Source of the DNA: Odontesthes bonariensis
Taxonomy: Eukaryota; Chordata; Actinopteri; Atheriniformes; Atherinopsidae
Reading direction: 5' to 3'
Assembly (NCBI RefSeq): GCF_027942865.1
Contig: NC_134520.1
Location: 4,338,501 to 4,402,500 of the forward strand
DNA: 64,000 nt
A program made the translations under genes and the position numbers. Shown here piece by piece: positions 23,003 to 35,900 of the stretch. The number at the start of each line of letters is the position of its first letter. The stretch's first letter is position 1. The notes beneath the pieces were generated by a model, which had not been told where the DNA came from, made no database searches, and saw only the letters and a list, made by a program, of their open reading frames with translations.

Positions 23003-24178
23003 ATGGCTTTGCAGGATCTGTGCAGGGACGCATTTGATGAAGGTATATCCACAGAAAGAATTTCACTCTCATTTGGACAAAAGACTGGAGGTTGTGACTA
23101 TGTAAGCCGTTTACCCTTCGGCAACAGCACAAGTCTTTTGCAGTTTTATATACCTGTGGCAGAATATCTGGATGAAAGTCCAATACAGTTCGGGCAGATC
23201 AGCCCCATCCAGAGCTCCGATGACGTCTCATTTCAAGGCTCTCTCTTAACATCCTCCTTGCCCACAAACCTTCCATTTGCATCCTCTCAGCCTGTTCCGC
23301 TCCCCTTTCCCATGTCTCACGGGACCACCACCTTAGCTTTCATCTTTCAGGGTGGCGTACTGGCTGCAGCGGACACTCGTTCCAGTTGCTCCGGCCTCGT
23401 GGCGTGCCCAGCCGCCCAGAAGATCCTGCCCATTCACAGTCACTTGGTGGGCACCACCTCAGGAACTTCGGCCGACTGCGCGCTTTGGAAACGGATTCTC
23501 GCTCGAGAGCTGCGGCTTTACCAACTCCGCCATGGTCGCCGGCTGTCCACAAGAGGAGCTGCCAAACTGCTCTCACACATGCTTCACCCTTTTAAGGGAA
23601 CTGAGCTCTGTGTGGCTGCCACACTGTGTGGGTGGGATGGAGGGGAGCTGCATGATGGATGCTGTGACTCTGGAGTCACAGAGACTGATCCCACAGAGAT
23701 AAGAACGAGTCAAAAGACTGACCCGGAAACGATTGGAGATGCCACTGATGAAAAGGTCTCTGTGTCAGAGGCAAAGACTCAGAGCTCTTCTTTCACTCAG
23801 CAGTGCTGTGAAAAAAAGGAGAGAAGTTTCTCTGGACCCAGTCTGGTTTATGTATGCAGCGATGGCACACGCCTGCAGGGAACGCTCTTCTCTGTGGGCT
23901 CGGGATCCCCCTATGCCTACTCCATTTTGGACCAAGGCGTTCACTGGGCACTGGCAGTGGAGGAGGCCACATCAATAGCTCGAGAAGCTGTGTACAGAGC
24001 CACACACAGGGACGCATACTCAGGAAACTGTGTAGACATCTATCACGTCACCTCAAAGGGATGGACTCGCAGGACCAGGGAGGACTTGAAAGAAGAATAC
24101 TACAGAGAAAAGGAAAGGCGAAGACACGAGGGAGAAACACAGCGTGACTTTGCCGGAGTAAAGACACAAATGTCATAA
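23003..24178 (+). CDS. psmb11: Proteasome subunit beta type-11 (beta5t, thymoproteasome), intronless
   Basis: In mammals beta5t replaces beta5 in the proteasome of cortical thymic epithelium and shapes the peptides used for CD8 T-cell positive selection. The single exon encodes 391 residues. The MALQD start is chosen because mammalian beta5t begins the same way; an in-frame ATG 36 nt upstream exists. Cleavage after G107 would expose T108 as catalytic Thr1, in the GTTTLAF motif. D124 (D17) and K140 (K33) are in register, and [21 protein letters not shown] and the [10 protein letters not shown] serine motif (about 298-306) follow. HRDAYSG near the C-terminus is also typical. Odd points: the propeptide is about 107 residues, roughly twice the human length. 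A polar, acidic insertion of about 60 residues (about 213-278) splits the fold between the CGWD and SDGTRLQG strands. Being next to a type II cadherin matches mammalian PSMB11-CDH24 order. Confidence 0.93.
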   Translation: MALQDLCRDAFDEGISTERISLSFGQKTGGCDYVSRLPFGNSTSLLQFYIPVAEYLDESPIQFGQISPIQSSDDVSFQGSLLTSSLPTNLPFASSQPVPLPFPMSHGTTTLAFIFQGGVLAAADTRSSCSGLVACPAAQKILPIHSHLVGTTSGTSADCALWKRILARELRLYQLRHGRRLSTRGAAKLLSHMLHPFKGTELCVAATLCGWDGGELHDGCCDSGVTETDPTEIRTSQKTDPETIGDATDEKVSVSEAKTQSSSFTQQCCEKKERSFSGPSLVYVCSDGTRLQGTLFSVGSGSPYAYSILDQGVHWALAVEEATSIAREAVYRATHRDAYSGNCVDIYHVTSKGWTRRTREDLKEEYYREKERRRHEGETQRDFAGVKTQMS

Positions 24179-24320
24179 GAAAAGAAAAGCAAACATCAGG
24201 GAGTAATCTGAAGAGACTTGACGGCGTCTTTGGAGCAGATACTAAATTAATGAACAAGCCAGGCAGTTGCACCCTCCAGGCTATTTCTCAAATGATTTGG
24301 GCTTGCATATCGTTCCATTT

Positions 24321-24326
24321 AATAAA
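24321..24326 (+). terminator. psmb11: Candidate psmb11 polyadenylation signal
   Basis: AATAAA lies 143 nt after the psmb11 stop. A second AATAAA near 24513 is an alternative. Confidence 0.45.
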
Positions 24327-24329
24327 CAG

Positions 24330-26640
24330 CTGATGTTTTGTTAGCACTGATGATAAAATGTACTCTAACAGCGCTCTGCTGGCTGGCTTTTTGATGTAGA
24401 CGTTAAAGCATTATGAATCATTTCATCATTCCAAGTACAGAAAACTGAAAACAGATTTGTGTCCGCTGTCAGAATACATCTGGATTTTCTATGACACTTC
24501 AATATATGAATGAATAAATTAGATTTAGCTGAAGTTTCCTGTTCATTTTGTTTGAGTGCTGTGGCCATAAATTAAGTAAACTAGATATTATTTAAGGCAC
24601 AAAGATTCTGGACGGACAGGGTGAAACGTGTTAAGCCCTTCACCCTCACCCTCGGTGCTTAGCTTTCTTATATTTGAGTGAAAATAGCCAAAATGTGGGG
24701 ATGAAAAGTTTCCAGGGCAACACAGTTTACCATTTGGGAGTGGTTTACAGCATATGAATAACGCTGCAGTAAAGCACGTGTCAAAATGTTGGAGTGCTGC
24801 ATAAAGTTCTGTTTCTCCACGACAATATGATTAGCTCATTCAGAAGTATTGTAATGCAAAGTGTATGACTTTAATAGCTAAAGTATTCTTATGTGTGCAG
24901 CCAGCATGTCTGTGTGTTATTAACAGTGTGAAATAAACGACACGCAGAGCTGCGTAACTGCAACACGGGTGGAGATGTGTGCTAGTACCACTTTATGAGT
25001 GATTGCAGCTGCGCGAGTGAGAGGGGATCGCCTCCCTTACTCCCCGACCTCGTCCGTAATTCCCATCCTTGCAGGATCATTAATGGCAGAATTATTGAGC
25101 AAGTGAAAAGAAAAGAAAAAAACAAGTGGAAACCGATTTGGATGGTCCACATTTTAAAGCTTGCAGGGACACTCTTGCACAGTGCAGAGCTATGTGTTTT
25201 TTTTTCCAATAGAGGAAAAGAGGAGAGATTCATAAATCAAAGTTTTGAGCCTTAAAAAATTGAGCGAGCAGCATTTCTGCGTTTGCTTGGCCTCAAAGCT
25301 TTTTGTTAAGCTTTGGCAGTCTTGGCTCCTCACACACAATGTCCATGCAAATGGAGAAAACTCCTCTGGATTCGACCAGAATGTGATATGTCACAGACCC
25401 AGCCTTCGAAGCTACGATGGTGCATGTATTCTGTTTTCATTCATCTAAAAGCACTTTGAGAACATGACCTTAAAAAGCAGAAATTTGCCAAAAATCCTTC
25501 GACAGCTCCCTCTCACAGTATGAGCTCAGAACATGTTTTGTTAAATCCTGGTGTACTCACAGATCTCCCCAGCAGGCTGGTTGCTGCTTGAGTTTGTGTC
25601 GCTGTCATTAATAAACCTCGGCACGCTGCCGGGTACAAGGAATCTGACAAGCAACCTCAGGGTCATCCCAGCTTCTACCCAACTTGCTTACAGGCTGTCT
25701 TGATTCTTAGTCATCAAAAAAAACAAAGAATGATCAAGACTGTGCCCAGTAGTCACTTCTTACAATACTACAAGCTCAAACACCGAGGCTACGCATCTGT
25801 TTCAATTAAGGTGCTCTTTTATTAATCAAACGACACGTTTGTCTTCTTCTTTGAAATGAAGAATATCCAAACATCTGTGCCTAAATGCAACATGAAATAA
25901 TCCAAAATGCAGCTAAAGATAGATTCAATCATATCATCTTAACATAAGGGCTTTGGGTTATTTACAAACAAAATATTGAAGCTACTTGCACAACTGTCCA
26001 AATTTAAATGATATGTTGAGCTGAATCTTTGCAAGAATTAAGTAGGTGGGCACCCATGATTAGTGTCTCCAATTTAAGCTCACAGATTCCCCTTGTGCTC
26101 CTGATTTATGGTAGTTACAGAAATGTGCAGGTTATTAGGTTGTTCATTATTACCATGAAGAAAACATCGTGACAGATCCCGTTGGTCAAGTCCTGAAATA
26201 TACTAGTAACTAGTAGAGTCAAACCCATGAGACATGTTTTTAAGAAGTTTACATGGACACTGATTAAATGGATCTTGTTAACTTGTACTAGCCAATGGCA
26301 ATTTTCTGGAGCAGCTTCTGAGTGGCAAAAACTAGGAAATTCAAAGTCACTGGAGATGCTTCTGCAAACTGGTAATGTCCAAGCAAATGAGAAGACACTG
26401 CAAAGCTTGTAAGAAAAGCCAAACCACACGATACTTTAAACAAAAGACGCAATAAAACAGTGAGGATTAAAAAGAAAAAGCTAGGAATCAGAAGACATTC
26501 TTGCCCAGGAATTACAATATCAGACAGCCTCATTTGTAAGGGTAGGTCTCCACTGTGTGTGCGCGTGTATCTCACCGCGCGTGTTACTCACTGGTCACAT
26601 GTGTCAAAAATAGTAGGCTTTTAGGGTGACTCTCGGTCCT
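24330..26640. other. Intergenic psmb11 to cdh24
   Basis: No exon, RNA gene or known repeat was identified. The short open frames lack splice sites and domain content. Confidence 0.4.
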
Positions 26641-26837
26641 TCTGTGGTCCAAACAGACTAATGGAGAGAGAGAGAAAGAGTCACAGTGAGGGAGGGAGTT
26701 ACAGACAGCGGGAGACAGACTGGGCTAAGTGGACAAACCTCGCGTTGAGTTCCAACGAACCTCGGCATCCTTTCTCACGTTGGCTGGGAAGCTCCGTCAA
26801 ACCTCGGGACCACCGGAACACCGCCGCAAACACACAG
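26640..26837 (+). promoter_or_regulatory. cdh24: Candidate cdh24 promoter and non-coding first exon
   Basis: After AT-rich intergenic DNA the sequence turns GC- and CpG-richer (about 26700-27000). A donor-like CACACA|GTAAGC occurs at 26837/26838. A plausible acceptor with a pyrimidine tract (TTTCCTCTTAG) ends at 29759, upstream of the coding exon. The link between the two is inferred only from spacing and composition. Confidence 0.35.
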
Positions 26838-28160
26838 TAAGCTCTTTCCTACTCCAATGAATGACTTTATATCCTCGTGATTTACTAGTTCACAGAGAGA
26901 CGTGACAAGTTTCCAGCCGTCGTCTCTCTGCTTTGCCGCTCGGTTTCTCGTCTTTGGGGGCTCTCTGTCACGGCGAGTTTCCGTCAGTTTTTAAATAATG
27001 AGCAGAAATCAAACATTTCTGGTTCATTTGGTTCCATGTTTGAGCCTTTTAGGTGAAGTGGTGGTCGGCTGAGCGAAAGGGTTAAAGGAGGCACTGTTGG
27101 AAAAGAACTATCATTCATTTAGTTGATACTGCCGAGATTCCCCTCGTTTTTTTTTTGTTTTTTGTTTTTTCAGCGAGGTATGTGTAGCGCACGCGCTCGT
27201 TTAATTTGCGCGCGCCATAGGCTACTCACCTGCAGCGTGCTGGGATGTTCGCCTCCCAAAATCATCGGAGTGGACCCCGGTTAACAGCCGACGGCAATAT
27301 TTTGGGACGTTGCGTTCATTATAACAGTTTTCCCAAGTGTATTTAATCACATTAAAATGCATCAAGTAGGTCATTTTTCCGGTTTGCTCTAACAAGACAA
27401 GGTCACGCTCCGGGCTATAGTGTATCTCCATACTAATAAGTGTTCCAGATGTGTGTGTGTGTGTTTGTGTGCAACTCAGACCAAAGATGACTGTAACGAG
27501 GCATGAGCGTGCTTTGAGAAACCTAACAGCCCTCCGCCTTCACTGTCTACTGTCGCAGAACACATCGAGGCATTTTCATTTGACAAATAAAGTACACGGC
27601 TGGACTCTTTGCTCAGCAACAATGCGCTTGCTGTGCTATCACTTAAGCTGTCTGAGTGTTAAACCTTGACAATAATGAGGTGACTGATGTGCTGAGTACA
27701 GTGGGCCTCTCCTCAGCAGTCTGATTCGGATGGACTTAAGAGATTTCCCTGTGTGCGACCGAGCTGGTGAAAATGGATGGGAGCTTTGGAGGCATTAAGA
27801 GGAGCGGCAGAGGCAGAGAAAGCCAGAGATGTGCAAATGGAGCAGAATCTGTCCAAGTCCTGGCAGTTAAAGCTACTAACGTTGCCCCCCCCTCCCTAGA
27901 GTACTCCCACCACCACCCCCCACCCTTTGCTACTTCTATGCCTCCATCTCCCATTTCTTCCCCATGTAAAAGGCCTGACATGCACAGGCTATTTTTAATA
28001 AAAGTGAAATAGCGTTGTTGCAGTGAGGCGACTCGATGCAGAGTGAAGTGAGACTGAAACAACGATTTGCAATTTGGGGCTATGTCACCACTCATCATTC
28101 CATTCTGAGGCAGCAACAACAAATCGTCCTCACGCTTTCATCCTCTACCCCTGCCTTACA

Positions 28161-28200
<40 letters not shown>

Positions 28201-29759
28201 TTCATACACACTCCTTTTCTAAAGACTTCAAACAACGGTGAATGGCATGTACTGCTGGCGATGTGGGCTTTGGAGCAAAGCTGGCAGAGAGAAATGTAAG
28301 CCGAGAGCTCAGTCTATGCTAATGCACAATAGCTGGGGAAGACAAAAGTATTATAGAAGGGCCACTTCTTGTGTTTTCAAAGATTTAAGATGCAGGCAAA
28401 CAGATGCAGATGGTGAACGAGGCATTACATGTGGATGACTTGTGTTATTGGCGTATTTGATGAAGGAAATAAATACATTTGAAGGTGGACTTTGATTGGT
28501 CAATAATAAATAATTGCTCATTTGTCTGGTCTCAAGCCCACTCGTTTAAGTGGGTCAATATCTGGGGGGGGGGGATAAGTGCTTTGGTTTAATTTTTATC
28601 TGTCTTTCCTTTCATATGGAGCATATCAGTTTTTATGCATCATAGAATGTCATGGCTCATATTCTACTGTACTGCACAGAGCCGTCAAGGGCTTCTGAAT
28701 TTCTACAGGCACAATCTCTGCCTCTAAATTAATCAAAGCACGTGCTTATCTGGACATTCATAAGATAGAGCAGAGCAGAGGATTTAGGTTTGTCTGTATG
28801 AGCAGCGCTACATCTCATGTCCCTTTGCCAAATTTGGGCAAAATATAGGAATTCTTTTTAGAGTTGAAACAAAGGAAAATGCGTTGATAAAATCTTGATC
28901 GAATATGTTTGAAAACCCCGTCTCTCTGTGCATATGTGACTCATGCTCTGTTGCTCTGTGGAGATGGTAATGCATGCCTTCATATGTGCATGAAGGTGAA
29001 AGTAGATGTCAAAAAATGTTCCATTCATTGCAGGAAATCAGTGAAGCAGAGTGATGGATGCAAAGGGGACACGAAAGGGAGAAAAAAACTGCAATCACAC
29101 AGTTCGGTTGTATCCTGTCGCCGACACTTTCCACTGCGTCAGGTTTCATAGATCAGTGTCTGTCTCAAATACTGATGAACTGAAGATCATTAAACTTTTG
29201 GGAAATGAGGACAAGTCATCGATTATGTTATTTATGAGTCTAATTAATCTCTTAAGGGGAACTTCTTTCACTATTGGGTACTGAGGCATAGGGAGACCAT
29301 CATTAGGGATGACATCAATCATCTGCTGTTCAGGCAATTGTGTGTGACAAGGCGCTGTAAAGCACCTGAGCACCACCTCATCGCCAGGTCCTCGGGCTCT
29401 AAATTAATTGAAAATTTTAAAGACCCCACTTCTCTCCGAGAGCGTGATCAACAACCGGATTCACCCTCAATAGCACAAAGTAACTCTCCTTTTTACGAGC
29501 TTTCTTCTTGCATCATCCTGAGTTAAAACTCGCAGCTATTTTTACAGCAGCTGGCCGAGACCTCAGATGAGCAAACAAAGCTGTTCACAAACAGCAAAGA
29601 AACATTCATGGAGAAACTCGTCTTAAAATAACCTCCACTTTGCTAGATAATGAGCAAGACGTCAGCTTGTTTGTATCTTTTCACTCATGTATCTTGAAGC
29701 ACTTGTTACCCACATTAATGAATGCAGTCAAGATCCCACTAATTATGTTTCCTCTTAGG
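26838..29759. other. Probable cdh24 5' intron
   Basis: No coding exon was found. Contents include a (CA)18 microsatellite, a G run at 28564-28574, and 29281-29540, a higher-complexity block with AATTAATT cores that might be a conserved enhancer. That last point is speculation. Confidence 0.35.
28164..28199. repeat. (CA)18 microsatellite
   Basis: An uninterrupted CA dinucleotide run of 36 nt. Confidence 0.98.
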
Positions 29760-29940
29760 TGATCCTGTGCAGCATGTGCGCTGCGTGGAAAGTGTGAGAA
29801 ACGAAATGAAGACGCATTCCGGGGAGAGGAGAGGAGAAACCGAGGGACGAGCCGCGGTAATAAACCGTCATGAAAAAGCAACGTCTGATCAGCTGATCCT
29901 CGGACATTCCTTGAGACAAACTGGTCAGTGAATAAAAGCA

Positions 29941-32900
29941 ATGGCAGCACGCGTTGTACTTCTCTTTTTGTTGTTCTGTCAAGGGGAAAGAAGTGGCATT
30001 TCTGAGGCTGCTGGCCTTTCGGCGGAAGATGCAAAAAAGCAACAAGTCTCATCTCTTCCAGAGACCATGGACTTTTTCTTTGAGAGAATGAAAGAACTAG
30101 GAGGCCTCGGTGAGGATGTGAAGAGGGATGAAAGATATTTGCCAAATGTGGCTTTTCAGCTAAGGGACCGAAAACGCAATGATTTCGACTTTGGGAGGCT
30201 AAACCCAGCAAAGGAAACTCGCATGCTTAGCCGCCCTGAATCTTCTGCTACACCCCTAACGTCTAAACATAGCCCTGAACTCGCTGTGAACCGCAAGCAA
30301 AGGAGCAGCTTGACTAATGGGGAGGTTGAAGGTGTAATTAATGGGCTCAGCCCGGTGCCAAGGTCAGAGCAGGTGTGCGCTGTCCAGCCTGAGCAATATG
30401 TGGGCACGGATGGCGGTGACGTTCAACTTGAGAGGACTCGCGGTTCTAAAAGGGTCGCAGAGACTGAACGTCGATTCTCAGGTCCGCGGCCCCGGGGCCG
30501 CAGGAGCTGGCTGTGGAACCAGTTCTTTGTGATCGAGGAGTACAGAGGGCCCGAGCCTGTGCTCATTGGACGCGTAAGCTCTTGTCACAACCTGTCAGCA
30601 TGCGCATGTGAGTCACCCGCATCTATTTGTATGAATTTGTGTTTGTGCTAAAGCACAAACACAAATTCTCCAGAGGGCAGACAAAGATTTTTTTGCAGGC
30701 ACATTTTTGTCGGTGAAAGTTAAACATGCAAAAAACATAATTTACTCAGAACAAACAAAGAGACACACGACTCTCAATACATTCATTTACATGTTTGCCA
30801 TTATAGTGATAAAACTTACCAAGGTGGCCTCCGTCTGTCTGTCGCCCTGCTTCATGTGTGCAATACAACCGAGTTTGTGCTTTCGAAAAAAAAAAGTGAA
30901 AGATCACCCAAAAGTTGTCCGCTACACTTGGCTGAGATGCAGAAATTGGCATATCAACATCGGTGTCATTTACCACGGGGACTGTTGGGACATTTCCCCA
31001 CCACTGTCTGAAATGGCTCATTTCGTTTCCGTCACTTTTTAAATGCGCAAATTGTTAAAAATGTTCTGAAAGGTAAGTTGCAACACGAAATGAGGTTTTG
31101 TAAGAAGTGTGAGGGAAGAACACCCGCATGTTATCACAGCCCCAGTAAAGTACATGCTACAGGCAGTGAGTTCTCATGGTGGGTGTCAGCGTGTCCAGGC
31201 TGCAGCGTCGTGGTGTTAGAAGGCTTCAGAGGAAATAAAGTACTTATTTAAGAGTGCTACAAAAATCTCTTGCAACCCTTCTTCATCAACAGAGCGGCCT
31301 GGTCTGTGGAAGCCAGTAACCAGCTATGATCCAGCCTAGATTCATTTAATGAAACTAGTTCTCTGCTGTTTGAAGATGAAAACATGGAAAATTTAACATC
31401 TTTCTCACGTGTGCCGGGATGTGTTAAACTTGATTCGGGAACTAATGAACTCTGTTCCTCATCAATTAGAAAATGAAATGCAATATTGAACACTTAAGGC
31501 AGTTTACATAACATTTAAGGCCAAATTAATATATTACCCTTAGTTTAGCTATTATTTTTTTTAGGAAATTACAGAAAACAGTGAACAGTAAAGTTTACGC
31601 CTCTATCAATTCAGCCAAATTTCCAGTAAAGACGCTCTTATTCACATATATTTCTGTTTCTTTTGTCGGATGGCTAAAGAAGAAAAGAAGCAAATTCCTG
31701 AAAATTGGTAGATGACCAACTACAGCTACTATAAACTTCATATGATTAAACCCTGTACCTGCTAACCTATCCCAGCAATTTTACTTTACACCTATAGTAA
31801 TGCAAATAGAGGCAGTCATACAGAATTTTTCCATCAAAATCCAATTTTCCGATTCATTGGAATTGGGACCCATGCCTAAGAAAGTTCCAACAGAAAGCAA
31901 AGCTCATTTCTGCCTCGTGGTATTTTCCTCCTATTTGTCTTCTCGAATGGGTTTTCTCCTAAAACAGATGTTCAGATGTTACCCAGCGCGGGTAAATGCA
32001 AGAACTGAGCATTGATGTGGATATTTGAAACATGCAAACACGTTTGATGAGGAGCACGTTTTACATTTTCTTTGAACAATAATAGTTCCTCTGGAAGTGC
32101 CATTTATGTGCTGACAATCTCTATTATCTTGTTCCATCATTTGCTCCGGAGTGCGGCACAAATAGAATTTGGATGTTTGCCACGTGCCGTCGTGTCACAT
32201 ACTTGAGCTTCTCCAGCCGCCGCACCAGCAGCCTTGATCTGCTGTCGGTGTCGCGACATGAAAAGTGACTGAGATGATTTAGTCCGCGGCGCACCTGAAC
32301 TGTTCAGTCCCAGGGGTTTACTTGTAGCTTTTCACAGTCAGCCACTCCTCACTAATGCAGCCGCTGGCAGCTACAGTGTAGTCAGAGTAGGATTATATCA
32401 GCTGGAACCCTAACAGGGACTGCTGCCAGCCACTTTGTAGCTAGCAGTATACTTTACAGTGACAGTCTAGATTGGATTCTTACCAGTGCAGCATACACCT
32501 CATAAATGTTTAATCTCGCTCTCTAGTTGTTATTGATACAGTCAGGGAGGGGTGTCAAAGCAATCAGCGGTCACACGAGACTGCTCATTCCGATTGCAAG
32601 CACATCCTTGATGCTGATATTCATGTTGTAAAGTTGTCCTGCTTTGTAAAACGGTCAGAAGCACAAAGTTTTCTGTCAAAGGGAGCTCACTTGGCCAAAA
32701 ATAGATAGAGATGATCCTGTCAAAGCCTTTACCATTACAAGATTTGAGGTGTTCTATCAACAGTTTAAATCACAGGTGCTTTAACCAGTGCGAAAGAAAC
32801 AAGAATGTCTCTGCCGGTGAACGCAGTGTGAAGTAGATATAAACCCTGAGGTGGGTGTACTTGATGAGTGAGAGGAGGAGGAGGGGAAAATGGAGATTAC

Positions 32901-35900
32901 AGCGAAGGAGAGCAGTTTCCTCCTTTTCTTGCTTTGTTAGATGGGGTGGATATATTTCCTCCACACTGTGAGAGTGTTTTTCCATGCTGTATGAGGCACA
33001 GCAGGACTGAGTCAGCAATTAGACAGTGGGGAGAGGGGGTCTGGGTGGAAAGTGGGAGGCGAGGGGGAGGTAACAGGTGGGGGGGGGGGGCACAGACTTC
33101 TAACAAAGATGTCTCTCGTGGTGAGGAGGGGGATCAAAATCAAAGCTGGTTTTAAGGAAGAAAGGGGAGAGAAGGTGTGGGTGTCAGGATGAATAAAGAT
33201 GTGGCAATTTATAGGGTATACCATTATGAGGCCGTATAATCCCCAGCTTCATCGTCCACAACATGTAGCAAACACATGGTGGACACGTCTTTTTTCCTCC
33301 TCTCTGTTTGCATGCTGTGCAGAGTTGCACTCGTGTGAACATTGTTATTAAAACAGATTGGTTCACATTTCTGGAGCCCTTCTGACGCAGTGTGCTGTAA
33401 ATCCTAGTTACTTTTAAGCATACATCTGTCTTTAGCACTCAAATGGTTTCAATAATTGTACCCTTATTAATTAGGCAATTAAATGTGTCTTGTTCTTTGA
33501 TGCACCAGCAATTTTCATGGCAAGAAAATGAATATGTCCTGCAAAAATCATTAGTAATTGCTCTTTACAATTTGAAAACAGACGATGGTGAAGCTGCATT
33601 TTTAAAGTCAAGGCTTTAGTTCTTCTTAGTATCTAAGGTCCTCAGCAAGGGTTGTGAGTAAGCCTTGTGGATTATGTACATGTGCAGATGTGCCTTAAGG
33701 ATAGAGAGTGAGTGTGAGTGTTCCTGGTCAGAAAGCTCAGTGTGATGAAGGCTGAGTAATCTCTATTTCTATCTATTTGGCCTTTTACCTATCTAGCTGC
33801 CACTAATATCCCCTCTGCTATTAAATACCAATCCAGGACTCTACACCAGAGAGCGAAACAGACTTGGAGGGAGACAGAGAGGGGAATAAAGAATGTGAGC
33901 AGATGGGCAATCTGTGTAACCGAAGTAACTTGATGAAAAAAGAGGGGGGAAGAAAAAGAGGTGGTTTAAAAGGTAGAGGCAGAGTCAGACAGATGGATGT
34001 ACTAGAAGGGGATGGAAGGGGCAGATGGATGAAAGAGACTGAAAGATTTACAGATGGATACTGCCTGGGTCATCAGAATGCATCTGTGAATATACATACA
34101 TGGCATTTGCGGGGCCACTTTCCGCCTTGATGTGGATTTGCCCTCAACAATCCCCCGATGGCATATTTGGTCCAATGAGTTTATTAGCTGCATGCATCCG
34201 CACTCAGCCTGGTCCCATATATATCATCCACACCTGGTGCCATTCCTCTCAGATTCACCAAACACATCCCATCTTAACATAACTCACCCATTTCACACAT
34301 TAAGGCTTGCTGTACATGCCAGACAAATAAGGGAGCGTGAGTAAGGGATACCTGCATCACTTACTCACGTCAGAAAGTCCTGCTGCCTAAAGGTGCGATG
34401 GCGATTCACTCTGCTTGTATTTGATTTTGCAGCTGCACACAGATATGGACAGAGGAGACGGGCACACTAAATACATGCTGGAAGGGGAGGGAGTTGGTTC
34501 TGTGTTTGTTATTGACGGCAACACAGGGAACATACATGTCACCAAGTCTCTGGATCGAGAGGAGAAAGACCAGTATCGTCTTGTTGCGACAGCTACAGAC
34601 CGTGAGACTGGCCGAGCCCTGGAGCCCTCCTCAGAGTTCATCATCCGAGTGCAGGACATCAATGACAACCCACCTGTCTTCCCCAGTGCACCCTATGTTG
34701 CCATGGTGCCGGAGATGGCCAACGTAGGTATGTCAGCGGCGGCGCCGTTCGTCATTGAGAGCAATGACTTTGCTCGGCTTCAATGTGCGTTGCTTTGAAT
34801 TGATTCCAATGAATCCATGTAACAACTTTTAGTAAAGTCATCTTCTCATACAGTATAATTAAAAAGAGTAGAAGCTGTCCCAAAGTGCTTTTCATTTATG
34901 GTGGTGAAAGAAATAAATCAAGCAACCATACAGAATTAAAAGCAAGAGAGATTTAATTTCACCAGCGGTGGAGCAAGATAAATTATGAAATGGAAGTCTG
35001 TTCCAGAGTCTGGCAGCAGCGACTGAAAAGTCACCTTTGATTTTAAGATGTGAGTGACAGACTGAGAATAGAAGCTGTGATGATGACCTAAGTAACCTGG
35101 CGGTAGAAAGAAGGGATTAATATATCAGTAGTGTTCTGTGAAGCTAAACCACGAAGGGCTGTAAGAACAAATAACATCTTAAAATCAATGCTGTCTCACT
35201 GGAAACCAGTGCAGTGGAGCCAGAAGCGGAGCAATGTGCCAATGTGCCTTTTCTATGTGTCAGTTGGAAGTCTGGAGGCTGCATTTTGACAGGAAAAGTT
35301 GGACAGAATTGGTCCCATGAACAAAAAGAAATCACCAAGATTTTCACTGTATCATACACACTGCTATACTGAGGACCAGGCTTATGGATGAGACTGCTGA
35401 TGGAGTCAGGTTGACCAGATGTTATATTTTATTTTTTTTCTTCATTTAATTGTCAGCCTTTATTGTCATTAAAGGAATGGTTCGGCGTAAAATGATAATT
35501 TGAGCATCACATGGTCATGCCACATAATTTATATGGGTGATGAGCCTTTCTCTGAAAGACCGCGGCATTCCGAAGTTGGCTATTTTGAAGTGTTTTGTTA
35601 GAGACGCAGCCAATGCTACTGTACGGGGCCAATTTGGAAAATATAAGAAATGCAATGTAAAACAAAACAAAAAAACTCACCTTTGTCTATTAGCGACACA
35701 AAATGTCTTTTAAATGACAAACAGGTGTTTTCATTCAGCATATCTGTGCCTAACAGTTCCCACTCCTGGCAACAGAAGCTCTCCTCCTCCGACGGCATCA
35801 CCTCGCAGCACTCGAAGCTATACCACCATGTACCTCCAGTACGCGACCGAGCAGAAGCGCCCACTGACGCTTGCTCCGCACATGCCTGTTGTTCCTCCCG

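Noticed and set aside
27767-28012. Open frame near the presumed cdh24 first intron
   Set aside because: Proline/serine-rich low-complexity translation with no splice or domain support.
28164-28199. Tandem repeat as a CRISPR-like array
   Set aside because: A simple CA microsatellite; no spacer structure exists here or elsewhere in the window.
29681-30211. Minus-strand frame of 176 codons
   Set aside because: Mirror frame of the cdh24 first coding exon.
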